Positions 47,366 through 56,943 of a DNA stretch of 64,000 nt are shown in pieces. The position numbers were made by a program, and so were the translations under genes. The notes beneath the pieces were generated by a model, which worked only from the letters and a program-made list of their open reading frames with translations, was not told where the DNA came from and ran no database searches. Source of the stretch: Rhodovastum atsumiense (GTDB lineage Bacteria > Pseudomonadota > Alphaproteobacteria > Acetobacterales > Acetobacteraceae); contig NZ_OW485601.1 in assembly GCF_937425535.1 (NCBI RefSeq), positions 5,935,501-5,999,500 of the forward strand, written 5' to 3'. Positions within the stretch are counted from its first letter, which is position 1. Every line of letters starts with the position of its first letter.

Positions 47366-50300
47366 CTACGCCGCCTTCGCCTGGGCGGCGATGCGGCTGA
47401 GATGCGCCACCGTGTCGCGCGCCATCCGCACCCGCTCGGCCACGCTCATTTCCCGCACGATCGCCAGCTTGTGATCGGGGCGCAGTTTCACCGCCCCGCC
47501 CTTGCTGGCCAGCCAGCTCACCAACCCGGCCGGATTGCGGAAGGCATTGCCACGGAAGCTGAGGACCATGCCCTTCGGCCCAGCCTCCAGCTTCTCCACC
47601 CCGGCCGCGCGGCAGGCGCGCTTGAGCGAAACCACCTGCAGCAGGTTCTCCACCTCCTCCGGCAGCTTGCCGAAGCGGTCGACCAGCTCGGCGGCCATCG
47701 CCTCGGTTTCCGCATCGGAGGCCAGCGCACCGATGCGGCGATACAGCCCCAGCCGCACCGGCAGGTCGCGCACATAGGCTTCCGGGATCAGCACCGGCAG
47801 GCCAAGGCTGATATTGGGCGTCCAGTCGCGGTCCTCGACCGCCCGCCGCCCCTTGCTCGCCCGCAAATCGGCGACGGCGTCCTCCAGCATCTGCTGGTAC
47901 AGCTCGATGCCGACCTCGCGGATATGGCCGCTCTGCTCGTCGCCGAGCAGGTTGCCGGCACCGCGGATGTCCAGGTCGTGGCTGGCCAGGGTGAAGCCCG
48001 CCCCCAGCGCATCCAGCGAATGCATCACGGTCAGCCGCTTCTCGGCCGCCGCACTCAGCCGGTGCGCCTGCGGCCAGGTCAGGTAGGCATAGCCGCGCTG
48101 CTTGCCCCGCCCGACCCGCCCGCGCAACTGGTACAATTGTCCCAGCCCGAACATGTCGGCCCGATGGATGACCAGCGTGTTCACCGCCGGCATGTCGAGC
48201 CCGCTCTCGACAATGTTGGTCGAGAGCAGGATGTCGTACCGCCCGTCGGAGAACTCGGTCATCACCCGTTCGAGCTCGGTCGGCGCCAGCCGGCCATGCG
48301 CCTGCACCGTCCGCGCCTCCGGCACGATCTCGGCGAGGCGCTCGGCCATCTTGCCCAGGTCCTCGATGCGCGGCACCACGCAGAACACCTGCCCGCCGCG
48401 GAAGCGCTCGCGCTGGATCGCCTCGCGGATCACCACCGCGTCGAACGGCATGATGAAGGTGCGCACCGCCAGCCGGTCCACCGGCGGGGTCGCGATCAGG
48501 CTCATCTCCCGCACCCCGGTCAGCGCCAGTTGCAGCGTGCGCGGGATCGGCGTCGCGGTCAGCGTCAGCACGTGCACGTCGGCCTTCAGCGCCTTCAGCT
48601 TCTCCTTGTGGGCGACGCCGAAATGCTGCTCCTCGTCCACGATCAGCAGGCCGAGGGTCGAGAAGCTGATCCCCTTGGCCAGCAGCGCATGCGTGCCGAC
48701 CACGATGTTGACGCTGCCATCGGCGAGGCCGCGCCGCACTTCCGCCGCCTCCTTGGCCGTCACCATGCGCGAAAGCTGCGCCACCTTCACCGGCAGCCCC
48801 TCGAAGCGGGCGGAGAAGGTACGGAAATGCTGCCGGCTCAGCAGCGTGGTCGGCACCACCACCGCCACCTGGCTGCCGGACATGGCGGCGACGAAGGCCG
48901 CCCGCAGCGCCACCTCGGTCTTGCCGAAGCCCACGTCGCCGCAGACCAGCCGGTCCATCGGCCGGCCCGAGGCCAGGTCTTCCAGCACGTCGGCGATGGC
49001 ACGCGCCTGATCTTCCGTCTCGGCATGCGGGAAGCGGGCGCAGAACTCGTCCCAGGCCCCTTCCGGCGGCGCCAGCGTCTCCGCCTCGCGCAGCCGGCGC
49101 TCGGCGGCGATCTGGATCAGCGCCCCGGCCATGTCCTGGATGCGCTGGCGCGCCTTGGCCTTGCGGTTCTGCCAGGAGGTGCCGCCCAGCTTGTCCAGCG
49201 CCACCCCGGCGGTCTCGCTGCCGAAGCGGCTGAGCACCTCGATGTTCTCGACCGGCAGGAACAGCTTGTCGTCGCCCTCGTACAGCAGGCGCAGGCAGTC
49301 ATGCGGCGCGCCGTTGACGGTCAGCGTCACCAGCCCGTCATAGCGGCCGATGCCGTGGTCCTGGTGCACCACAAGGTCGCCCTCGGCGATCTCGGTGGCC
49401 TCGGCGATGAACTGGTCGGCCCGCTTGCGCCGGCGCGGCGGGCGGGAGATGCGCTCGCCCAGCAGGTCCTGCTCGGAAACGAAGGCCAGCGTCTCGGCGA
49501 CGAAGCCGCGCTCCAGCCCCAGCGTCACCAGTCCGACCACGCCCACCGGCAACTTCTGCGCCGCCGCCCAGTCATCCGCCGCCTCGGCGCGGAAGCCGTG
49601 CTCGCGCAGCAGATTGGCGATGCGGTCACGCGAGCCGCGGGTCCAGGCCGCGACCACCGGCCGCCGCCCCTCGCCAAGCCAGCGATCGGCCTGGGCACGC
49701 AGTTGCGCGAACACGTTGATGCCCGGCCCGCCGCCGGTCGCCGCCGAGCCCTGGGCGAAGATCGGCCCCGGCCGGCCGCCGCCATCCACCCCGGTCGCGC
49801 CCTCCGGCCGGGCGAAGGGGCTGAAGCTGAACAGCGGTCCCGCCCCCAGCATCGAGTCCCAGTCGGCCTGCGACAAATAAAGCCGGGCCGGCGGCAACGG
49901 CCGGTACGTCGCCTCGCCTTCGCGCGGCACCTGCCGGCGTGCCGCATAGTGGTCGGCGATCATCTCCAGCCGCGCCGCCAGCACCTCCTCGGCCTGGTGG
50001 TCGAGGCTGCAGGACGCCTTGGGCAGGTAGTCGAGCAGCGTCTCCATGCCCTCGTGGAACAGCGGCACCCAATGTTCCATGCCGGGATGCCGCCGGCCCT
50101 CGGACACCGACAGGTACAGCGGGTCCTGCGCCGCCGCCTGCCCGAACAGGTCACGCCAGGCGGTGCGGAACCGGGCAACCGACGCCTTGTCGAGCGACAC
50201 CTCGGACACCGGCCGCAGCACCACCTGCTTCAGCACGATGCCGCTGCGCTGGCTGGCCGGGTCGAAGGCCCGGATGCTCTCGATGGTGTCGCCGAACAGA

Positions 50301-50812
50301 TCAAGCCGTACCGGCTCCGGCCTTCCCGCCGGGAAGATGTCGATGATCCCCCCGCGCACCGCATACTCGCCCGGCTCCATCACCGTGCCGGCCCGGCCAT
50401 AGCCGTTCGCTTCCAGGAAGCGCACCAGCTGGTCGGGATCGAGCGTGCCGCCCTGCGCCAGCGCCAGGCTCGCGCCATGGAACACGTGCCGCGGCGGCAC
50501 CCGTTGCACCAGCGCATTCACCGTGGTCAGCACGATCCGCACCCGGCGCGCCGGCTCCAGCAGCCGCGCCAGCGTGGCGATGCGCTCGCTTACCAGTTCG
50601 GGATTCGGGGAGACCCGGTCGTAAGGCAGGCAGTCCCAGGCCGGGAAGCGCAGCACCTCGGCGTCGGGGGCGAAGAAGGCCAGCGCCTCGGCCAGACGCG
50701 ACATGCGCGCGTCGTCGCGACAGGCATGCAGCAACGGGCCGGCATGCTCCGCCGCCCGCCGGGCCAGGAGCATGGCATCCCAGCCTTCCGGGACACCGAA
50801 AACCGCGGTCAT
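47366..50812 (-). CDS. mfd: Transcription-repair coupling factor
   Basis: Strand-specific repair translocase of 1,148 residues that removes stalled RNA polymerase and recruits UvrA. UvrB-homology region at the N-terminus (PAWDCLPYDRVSPNPELVSERI), RNA polymerase-interacting domain (LVVHQDHGIGRYDGLV, about residue 480), helicase motifs DVGFGKTEVALRAA (Walker A), DEEQHFGVAHKEKL (DEEQ box), TATPIPRTLQLAL, and a C-terminal TRCF domain. The start at 50812 avoids 26 residues encoded by repeat DNA. sdhE lies upstream on the same strand with repeat copy B between. Confidence 0.97.
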   Translation of the reverse strand: MTAVFGVPEGWDAMLLARRAAEHAGPLLHACRDDARMSRLAEALAFFAPDAEVLRFPAWDCLPYDRVSPNPELVSERIATLARLLEPARRVRIVLTTVNALVQRVPPRHVFHGASLALAQGGTLDPDQLVRFLEANGYGRAGTVMEPGEYAVRGGIIDIFPAGRPEPVRLDLFGDTIESIRAFDPASQRSGIVLKQVVLRPVSEVSLDKASVARFRTAWRDLFGQAAAQDPLYLSVSEGRRHPGMEHWVPLFHEGMETLLDYLPKASCSLDHQAEEVLAARLEMIADHYAARRQVPREGEATYRPLPPARLYLSQADWDSMLGAGPLFSFSPFARPEGATGVDGGGRPGPIFAQGSAATGGGPGINVFAQLRAQADRWLGEGRRPVVAAWTRGSRDRIANLLREHGFRAEAADDWAAAQKLPVGVVGLVTLGLERGFVAETLAFVSEQDLLGERISRPPRRRKRADQFIAEATEIAEGDLVVHQDHGIGRYDGLVTLTVNGAPHDCLRLLYEGDDKLFLPVENIEVLSRFGSETAGVALDKLGGTSWQNRKAKARQRIQDMAGALIQIAAERRLREAETLAPPEGAWDEFCARFPHAETEDQARAIADVLEDLASGRPMDRLVCGDVGFGKTEVALRAAFVAAMSGSQVAVVVPTTLLSRQHFRTFSARFEGLPVKVAQLSRMVTAKEAAEVRRGLADGSVNIVVGTHALLAKGISFSTLGLLIVDEEQHFGVAHKEKLKALKADVHVLTLTATPIPRTLQLALTGVREMSLIATPPVDRLAVRTFIMPFDAVVIREAIQRERFRGGQVFCVVPRIEDLGKMAERLAEIVPEARTVQAHGRLAPTELERVMTEFSDGRYDILLSTNIVESGLDMPAVNTLVIHRADMFGLGQLYQLRGRVGRGKQRGYAYLTWPQAHRLSAAAEKRLTVMHSLDALGAGFTLASHDLDIRGAGNLLGDEQSGHIREVGIELYQQMLEDAVADLRASKGRRAVEDRDWTPNISLGLPVLIPEAYVRDLPVRLGLYRRIGALASDAETEAMAAELVDRFGKLPEEVENLLQVVSLKRACRAAGVEKLEAGPKGMVLSFRGNAFRNPAGLVSWLASKGGAVKLRPDHKLAIVREMSVAERVRMARDTVAHLSRIAAQAKAA

Positions 50813-50866
50813 GCCGGCAGCCTCCCACAGGAAGGAAGGCAAGGGCTTCGCCCTTGACCCACCAAG

Positions 50867-50991
50867 GGCCACAAGGCCCTTGGATCCCATTCGCGCTGCG
50901 CGGCACAGAAATCAGGGGTTCCAAGGGCGAAGCCCTTGGTGGAGGTCCAGGAGGCGAAGCCTCCTGGTCGGGTGCGGGGCAACGCCCCGCC
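50867..50991. repeat. Dispersed palindromic intergenic repeat, copy B
   Basis: 125-bp near-identical copy of 22094-22217; differences are confined to a few bases in the middle (after GGCACAGA). It sits in the mfd leader, between sdhE and mfd, so its hairpins may lower read-through into mfd or form its 5' untranslated region. Confidence 0.8.
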
Positions 50992-51002
50992 AAGGTCCGG
51001 CA

Positions 51003-51296
51003 TCATCGCGGCCTCTGCAATGCGAAGGCGCGGAGGGCGCGAAGCATGGGCGAATCGACCTCGGCCGGCACGGGGCGCCGGCCGGTGAGCCAATCGGCGA
51101 GGTCGGCGTCGGGAAGTTCCATGACTTCCTCGAGCGCGTCCATTTCCGCGTCGGTCAGCGCATCGATGTGGCGGCGCACGTAGCCGCCGATCAGGAGGTC
51201 GTTCTCGTGGGTGCCGCGGTGGGTGGCGCGGAACAGCAGACGGCGCCGCCGTGGGTCCTGCGGCTGCGGGGCTGGTTCGGTCATCGTTGGGGTCAT
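51003..51296 (-). CDS. sdhE: FAD assembly factor SdhE
   Basis: Small protein of 97 residues (or 93 from the ATG at 51284) that helps attach FAD covalently to succinate dehydrogenase. The RGxxE motif is present as RGTHEND, preceded by RRRRLLFRATH and followed by LIGGYVRRHIDALTDAEMDALEEVMELPDADLADWLTG, a clear family match. It is divergent from recG with a gap of under 45 bp, so promoters overlap; a recG-sdhE-mfd neighbourhood is common in alphaproteobacteria. Confidence 0.93.
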   Translation of the reverse strand: MTPTMTEPAPQPQDPRRRRLLFRATHRGTHENDLLIGGYVRRHIDALTDAEMDALEEVMELPDADLADWLTGRRPVPAEVDSPMLRALRAFALQRPR

Positions 51297-51324
51297 ATAG
51301 ACCCGGGATTGGACAGAGTCAGCC

Positions 51325-53388
51325 GTGCAACCGCCCTCCCCCATCCCTTCCAGCCTGTGTGCCCCCCTTTTCGAGCCTTTGACCGCCCTGCGCGGCGTCG
51401 GCGAGCAGGTCGCGAGCCTGATCGGCCGTGCCGCCGGGGGAGCGCGGGTGATCGACCTGCTGTTTCACCTGCCCGAGAGCTGGATCGACCGGCGGGCGCG
51501 AATCGCGATTCGCGACGCCGTGCCGGGGGCGCTGGTGACGATCGAGGCCGAGGTGGTGCGCATCGACAAGCCGGCGAGCCCCCGCCAGCCCACCCGCGTG
51601 GTGGTGCGCGACGGCAGCGGGGCGGCGGATCTGGTGTTCTTCCGCCGCTTCCCGGAAGCGAAGCTGGCAAGGGGGGCACGGGTGCTGGTCTCGGGCAAGT
51701 TCGACGACCGCGGCCAGATGGTGCACCCCGACCACGTGGTGCCGGCGGGCCAGGAAGCGGCGCTGCCCTGGATCGAGCCGGTCTGGCCGCTGACGGCGGG
51801 GCTGTTCGCCTGGAACCTGCGCAAGCCGGTGGCCGATGCGCTGACCCGTATCCCGGCCTTGCCGGAATGGCATGACCCGGCGCTGCTGCGGCGCGAGGGC
51901 TGGCCGGACTTCGCCGCGGCGCTGCGCATGCTGCATGCGCCGGAGGTGCCGCCGCCCCCGGCGGCGCGGCGCCGGCTGGCCTATGACGAGTTGCTGGCCG
52001 GGCAACTGGCGCTGGCCTTCGTCCGCCGCCGCGCCCGCGAGCGGCCGGGTCGTGGCCTGTCCGGCGACGGGGCGCTGCGCGCCGAGGCGCTGGCCCGATT
52101 CGGCCACGTGCCGACGGCCGAACAGCAGGCGGTGCTGGCGGAGATCGATGCGGACCTCGCGGCCCCCCGGCGGATGCTGCGGCTGCTGCAGGGCGATGTC
52201 GGGTCCGGCAAGACGCTGGTGGCGGTCCTGGCGATGCTGCGTGCGGTCGAGGCCGGCGCCCAGGCGGCGATGATGGCGCCCACCGAGATCCTGGCGCGCC
52301 AGCATTTCCGCACGCTGGAGCGGATCTGCCCGGTGCCCTGCGCGCTGCTGACCGGCTCGGTGACCGGCAAGGCGCGGACGCGCCTGCTGGAAGGGCTGGC
52401 CGATGGGTCCGTGCCGGTGGTGGTCGGCACCCATGCCCTGGTGCAGGACAGCGTGACCTTCCGCGACCTGGGGCTGGCGGTGATCGACGAGCAGCACCGC
52501 TTCGGGGTGGAGCAGCGCCTGCGCATGGGCGCCAAGGGCGAGGCCGCGGACGTGCTGGTGATGACCGCGACGCCGATCCCGCGCACGCTGCTGCTGACCC
52601 AGTGGGGGGAGATGCAGGTCAGCCGCCTGACCGGCAAGCCGGCCGGGCGCCAGCCGGTGCGCACGACGCTGCATTCATTGGCCACCCTGCCCGATCTGGT
52701 CGATGCGATCGGCCGGGCGCTGGCCGGCGGGGCGCGGGTCTACTGGGTTTGCCCGATGGTGGCCGAGAGCGAGGTGCTGGACCTTGCCGCCGCCGAGGAA
52801 CGCTTCGCCGGGCTGCGCGGCCGCTTCGGGGATATGGTCGGGCTGGCGCATGGCCGGCAGGACGCGGCGGTGCGGGAAGCGGCGCTGGCCGATTTCGCCG
52901 CCGGGCGCACCCGGCTGCTGGTCGCCACCACCGTCATCGAGGTCGGCGTCGACGTGCCCGAGGCCAGCGTGATGGTGATCGAGCACGCCGAGCGCTTCGG
53001 CCTCGCCCCGTTGCACCAGTTGCGCGGGCGGGTCGGCCGCGGGCGGGAGGCCAGCTTCTGCCTGCTGCTGCACGCCGACGGGCTGGCCGAACCGGCGCGG
53101 CGGCGGCTGACCCTGCTGCGCGACACCGGTGACGGGTTCCGCATCGCCGACGAGGATTTCCGCATCCGCGGCGGCGGCGACCTGCTGGGGACGAAGCAGG
53201 CCGGCCTGCCCGGCTGGCGGCTGGCCGATGCCGAGGCGCACGAGGACCTGCTGCACATGGCCGCGCGGGACGCGGAAGTGCTGGCCCAGCGCGACCCGGA
53301 GCTGCGCAGCGAGCGCGGCGAGGCGGCACGGGTGCTGCTGCACCTGTTCGAGAAGCGGGCGGCGTTCCGGACGCTGCGGGCAGGGTGA
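51325..53388 (+). CDS. recG: ATP-dependent DNA helicase RecG
   Basis: Branch-migration helicase of 687 residues that remodels stalled forks. An N-terminal wedge/OB domain (about 60-150; VIDLLFHLPESWIDRR) precedes helicase domain 1 with Walker A GDVGSGKTLVAVLAM and the DEQH box (IDEQHRFGVEQR), motif III TATPIPRTLLL, then domain 2 with VIEVGVDVPEASVMVIEHAERFGL and QLRGRVGRG. The start is a GTG at 51325. Complete. Confidence 0.97.
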   Translation: MQPPSPIPSSLCAPLFEPLTALRGVGEQVASLIGRAAGGARVIDLLFHLPESWIDRRARIAIRDAVPGALVTIEAEVVRIDKPASPRQPTRVVVRDGSGAADLVFFRRFPEAKLARGARVLVSGKFDDRGQMVHPDHVVPAGQEAALPWIEPVWPLTAGLFAWNLRKPVADALTRIPALPEWHDPALLRREGWPDFAAALRMLHAPEVPPPPAARRRLAYDELLAGQLALAFVRRRARERPGRGLSGDGALRAEALARFGHVPTAEQQAVLAEIDADLAAPRRMLRLLQGDVGSGKTLVAVLAMLRAVEAGAQAAMMAPTEILARQHFRTLERICPVPCALLTGSVTGKARTRLLEGLADGSVPVVVGTHALVQDSVTFRDLGLAVIDEQHRFGVEQRLRMGAKGEAADVLVMTATPIPRTLLLTQWGEMQVSRLTGKPAGRQPVRTTLHSLATLPDLVDAIGRALAGGARVYWVCPMVAESEVLDLAAAEERFAGLRGRFGDMVGLAHGRQDAAVREAALADFAAGRTRLLVATTVIEVGVDVPEASVMVIEHAERFGLAPLHQLRGRVGRGREASFCLLLHADGLAEPARRRLTLLRDTGDGFRIADEDFRIRGGGDLLGTKQAGLPGWRLADAEAHEDLLHMAARDAEVLAQRDPELRSERGEAARVLLHLFEKRAAFRTLRAG

Positions 53389-53501
53389 CGTTGTGATTGA
53401 ATGAATATTTCCCCATCCCCCGCCGCGCCCGGGCTTCCCCGGGTTGCAAAGCGGCGGGTTTCCGCTATTCCGGCCGGCCACGATTGCGGAGGGAAGAGAC
53501 C

Positions 53502-54263
53502 TTGACCGGTACCACCGAGCCCGCCCTGATCGACATCCAGGGGCTCACCAAGCGCTTCGGCCTGTTCACCGCCGTGGATGATGTCTCGTTCCAGGTCGCC
53601 CGGGGCGAGGTCCTTGGCTTCCTTGGCCCGAACGGCGCGGGCAAGTCCACCACCATGCGCATGCTGGCCGGGTTCATGACGCCGACCGCCGGCACCGCGC
53701 GCATCTGCGGCCACGACGTGCAGACCGATTCGGTCGCCGCGCGCCGCTGCCTCGGCTTCCTGCCGGAAGGCGCGCCGAACTATCCGGAAATGACGGTGGA
53801 AGCATTCCTGCGCTTCGTCGCCCGGGTGCGCGGCTATCGCGGCGGCGAGCTGGGCGACCGGGTGGCGCGGGCGCTGCACCTGACCACGCTGGAAGGGGTG
53901 CGCCAGCAGCCGATCGAGACGCTGTCGAAGGGCTTCAAGCGCCGGGTCGGGCTGGCGCAGTCACTGCTGCACGATCCGCCGGTGCTGATCCTCGACGAGC
54001 CCACCGACGGGCTCGATCCCAACCAGAAGCACGAGGTGCGCGCGCTGATCCACCGGATGGCGCCGACCAAGGCGATCGTGATTTCCACCCATATCCTCGA
54101 GGAAGTGGACGCGGTGTGCACGCGCGCCATCATCATCGCCGGCGGCCGCGTCGTCGCCGACGACAAGCCCGGGGCCCTGGAGAAGCTGCATCCCTCCGGC
54201 CGCCTCGAGGACGTGTTCCGCCAGATCACCCAGACCCCGCCTTCATCCCGCATCGCCGCCTGA
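53502..54263 (+). CDS. ABC transporter ATPase (GldA-like)
   Basis: 253-residue ATPase of an ABC-2-type system. Walker A GPNGAGKSTTMRML, signature LSKGFKRRVGLAQ, Walker B LILDEPTDGLD, and the H-loop STHILEEVDAV. The start is a TTG at 53502 preceded by GGAGGGAAGAG; upstream in-frame codons are unlikely. Together with the next three genes it forms a set like GldA-GldF-GldG. In Bacteroidetes this set supports gliding; in proteobacteria its cargo is unknown. Confidence 0.92.
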   Translation: MTGTTEPALIDIQGLTKRFGLFTAVDDVSFQVARGEVLGFLGPNGAGKSTTMRMLAGFMTPTAGTARICGHDVQTDSVAARRCLGFLPEGAPNYPEMTVEAFLRFVARVRGYRGGELGDRVARALHLTTLEGVRQQPIETLSKGFKRRVGLAQSLLHDPPVLILDEPTDGLDPNQKHEVRALIHRMAPTKAIVISTHILEEVDAVCTRAIIIAGGRVVADDKPGALEKLHPSGRLEDVFRQITQTPPSSRIAA

Positions 54264-54266
54264 TCC

Positions 54267-54998
54267 ATGCGCAACATCCTCGCCGTCGCCGGCCGCGAGT
54301 TCAGCGGCTACTTCGCCACCCCCGTCGCCGTGGTCTTCATCGTCATCTTCCTCGTGCTGCAGGGCGTGCTGACCTTCAACCTCGGCAATTTCTTCGATCG
54401 CAACCAGGCCGACCTCGCCCCCTTCTTCAATTTCCTGCCCTGGGTGTTCCTGCTGCTGGTGCCCGCCATCACCATGCGGCTCTGGGCGGAGGAGCGGCGG
54501 CTCGGCACCATCGAGATGCTGCTGACCCTGCCGATCACGCAGGCACAGGCGGTGATCGGCAAGTTCCTGGCCGCCTGGGCGTTCTGCGCGATCGCGCTGG
54601 CCCTGACCTTCCCCTTCGTGCTCACGGTCAACTATCTCGGCCGGCCCGACAACGGCGTGATCGCCGCGGGCTATGTCGGCGCGCTGCTGGTCGCCGGCTC
54701 CTTCCTCGCGATCGGGGCGGCGCTGTCGGCGCTGACCAGGAACCAGGTGATCGCCTTCGTCATCGCGGTCGCCGTCTGCTTCCTGTTCGCGGTCGCCTCC
54801 TATCCGCTGGTGACCGATTTCCTCGCCCAGCATCTGCCGGTCTTCGCCGACATCGCCCGTGCGCTCTCGGTCACCGAGCGCTACCAGGGCTTCACCCACG
54901 GCGTGGTCGGGCTGCGCGACCTGATCTTCTTCGCTTCCTTCATCGGGTTCTGGCTGTTCGTGAACACCGTCATCGTCGAGCACAGGAAGGCTGACTGA
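54267..54998 (+). CDS. ABC-2 type permease (GldF-like)
   Basis: Membrane protein of 243 residues with six predicted spans (for example PVAVVFIVIFLVLQGVLTF and VIAFVIAVAVCFLFAVA). The MRLWAEERRLGTIEMLLTLPIT block after the second span is typical of ABC-2 permeases. It follows the ATPase by 3 bp and its stop overlaps the next ATG by one base. Confidence 0.93.
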   Translation: MRNILAVAGREFSGYFATPVAVVFIVIFLVLQGVLTFNLGNFFDRNQADLAPFFNFLPWVFLLLVPAITMRLWAEERRLGTIEMLLTLPITQAQAVIGKFLAAWAFCAIALALTFPFVLTVNYLGRPDNGVIAAGYVGALLVAGSFLAIGAALSALTRNQVIAFVIAVAVCFLFAVASYPLVTDFLAQHLPVFADIARALSVTERYQGFTHGVVGLRDLIFFASFIGFWLFVNTVIVEHRKAD

Positions 54999-56905
54999 TG
55001 CGCCGCACCTGGACCTCCGTCGCCGGCGTCGTCGCGGTCGCCGCGATCCTGATCGGCCTCAACATGTTTGCCGGCCGCTTCCTGGCCAATGCGCAGCTCG
55101 ACCTGACGCAGCAGGGGCTCTACACGCTCTCGCCCGGCACCCGCACGGTCGTCGCCGGGCTGAAGGAACCGGTGACGCTGCGATTCTACTTCTCCCGCAG
55201 CCTCGGCGCCCGCATTCCCTCCTATGGCGCCTATGCCGACCGCGTGCGCGACATGCTGCGCGAATACGCGCGCATCGGCCACGGCAACATCAGGCTCGAA
55301 TTCTACGATCCCGAGCCGTTCAGCGACACCGAGGACCGCGCCGTGGCCTACGGGCTGCAGGGCGTGCCGCTCGACCAGGGGGGGGAGCAGGTCTATTTTG
55401 GCCTGGTCGGCACCAACCTGCTCGACGACGAGCGGATCATCGCCTTCCTGCAGCCCGACCGCGAGCGCTTCCTGGAATACGACCTGACGCGCCTCGTCTA
55501 CGAGCTGTCCAATCCGAAGCGCCCGGTGGTGGGGGTGATGTCCTCGCTGCCGCTCGACGGCGATCCGCGCATGATGATGATGATGCGCAACAGCGGCGGC
55601 GTGGGCGGCCCCGGCGCACCGTATGTCTCGATGCTGCAACTGCGCCAGTTGGATACGGTGAAGACCGTGCCGACCGATGCGCAGGTGATCGATCCGGACG
55701 TGCAGGTGCTGCTGGTGGCGCAGGCGCAGAACCTGTCCGACGCGACGCTTTATGCCATCGACCAGTTCGTCATGCGTGGCGGGCGGCTGATGGTGATGGT
55801 CGATCCGCACAGCGAGGCACAGGCGGCGCAGCCGGGCCCGACCGGCATGCCGAGCGAGAACACCGCGAGCAATCTGGCGAAGCTGTTCGATGTCTGGGGC
55901 ATCACCTTCGATCCGAAGACCGTGGTCGGCGACCTCAAGGGTGCCTGGCGGGTGCGCGCCGCCCCCGGCGACCGGGTGCAGGCAGTCGATTACGTCGCCT
56001 GGTTCAACATCCGCGACGGCCTCAACCATGATGACCCGGCGACCGCGGACCTGGAACAGGTCACCGTCGCCGCCGCCGGTGCCATCGGCAAGAAGGATGG
56101 TGCCGCCATCACCTTCACGCCGCTGCTGTCTTCCTCCGACCAGTCGGGCACGATCCCGGTGGAAAGCGTGCGGGCCATGCCCGATCCGGGCAAGATCCTG
56201 GGCAGCTTCAAGCCGGAGGGCGGCCCCCGCGTGATCGCGGCCCGCGTGCGCGGGGAACTCGCCAGTGCCTTCTCCGCCCCGCCGCCGCTCGCCGAGGGCC
56301 AGCAGCGTCCGGCCGGCTTCCCCGAGCACAAGGCCCATACCGACGGCCCGGCCAATCTGGTCGTGGTCGGCGATTCGGACATCCTCGCTGACCGCTTCTG
56401 GGTGCGGGTGCAGAATTTCTTCGGCCAGCAGGACGCGACGCCCTTCTCCGACAACGGCCCGTTCGTCGCCAACCTGATCGGCACACTCGCCGGCGGCGAC
56501 GCGCTGATCGGGCTGCGCGGCCGTGGCACCTCGCAACGCCCCTTCGACGTGGTCGAGGACATGCAGAAGGCGGCCGAGGCCCGCTTCCGCCGCACCGAGC
56601 AGGCGCTGCAGACGCATCTGGACGAGACGCAGAAGAAGCTCGCCGAGCTGCGCACCGGGCGCGGCGGCCAGGCCACCGCCGCCGTCATCACCCCCGAGCA
56701 GCGCCAGGCGATCGACGACCTGCGGCGCGAGATCGCCGACACCCGCAACAAGCTGCGGGCCGTGCAGTTCGACCTGCGGCGCGACATCGCCGGGCTGGAG
56801 ACGCGGCTGCGGCTGATCGACATCCTGCTGGTGCCGGCGATCCTGACCGGGCTGGCGGTGGCGCGCGGCATCGCCCGCCGGCGCCGCCGCCCGGCGCGCG
56901 CGTGA
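54998..56905 (+). CDS. GldG-like ABC-associated membrane protein
   Basis: 635 residues with one span at each end (WTSVAGVVAVAAILIGLNMFAG near residue 5-26 and LLVPAILTGLAVARGIARR near the C-terminus) and a large extracytoplasmic part. The middle holds the DUF7088/GldG domain (LTQQGLYTLSPGTRTVVAGLKEPVTLRFYFS) and a coiled coil before the last span (about 525-610). It is expected to act with the ATPase and permease before it. Cargo unknown. Confidence 0.9.
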   Translation: MRRTWTSVAGVVAVAAILIGLNMFAGRFLANAQLDLTQQGLYTLSPGTRTVVAGLKEPVTLRFYFSRSLGARIPSYGAYADRVRDMLREYARIGHGNIRLEFYDPEPFSDTEDRAVAYGLQGVPLDQGGEQVYFGLVGTNLLDDERIIAFLQPDRERFLEYDLTRLVYELSNPKRPVVGVMSSLPLDGDPRMMMMMRNSGGVGGPGAPYVSMLQLRQLDTVKTVPTDAQVIDPDVQVLLVAQAQNLSDATLYAIDQFVMRGGRLMVMVDPHSEAQAAQPGPTGMPSENTASNLAKLFDVWGITFDPKTVVGDLKGAWRVRAAPGDRVQAVDYVAWFNIRDGLNHDDPATADLEQVTVAAAGAIGKKDGAAITFTPLLSSSDQSGTIPVESVRAMPDPGKILGSFKPEGGPRVIAARVRGELASAFSAPPPLAEGQQRPAGFPEHKAHTDGPANLVVVGDSDILADRFWVRVQNFFGQQDATPFSDNGPFVANLIGTLAGGDALIGLRGRGTSQRPFDVVEDMQKAAEARFRRTEQALQTHLDETQKKLAELRTGRGGQATAAVITPEQRQAIDDLRREIADTRNKLRAVQFDLRRDIAGLETRLRLIDILLVPAILTGLAVARGIARRRRRPARA

Positions 56906-56943
56906 TCGGGACGTGAGGAGAATCGTGGCGTGAGGAAACTGGC

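Noticed and set aside
46751-50857. A very long open frame (1,368 codons) antisense to mfd, and similar ones opposite uvrA (18817-21567) and serS/tatC (40042-42630)
   Set aside because: They mirror real genes in a ~70% GC genome where antisense stops are rare; their residues are His/Arg/Gly/Asp-rich and match no family.
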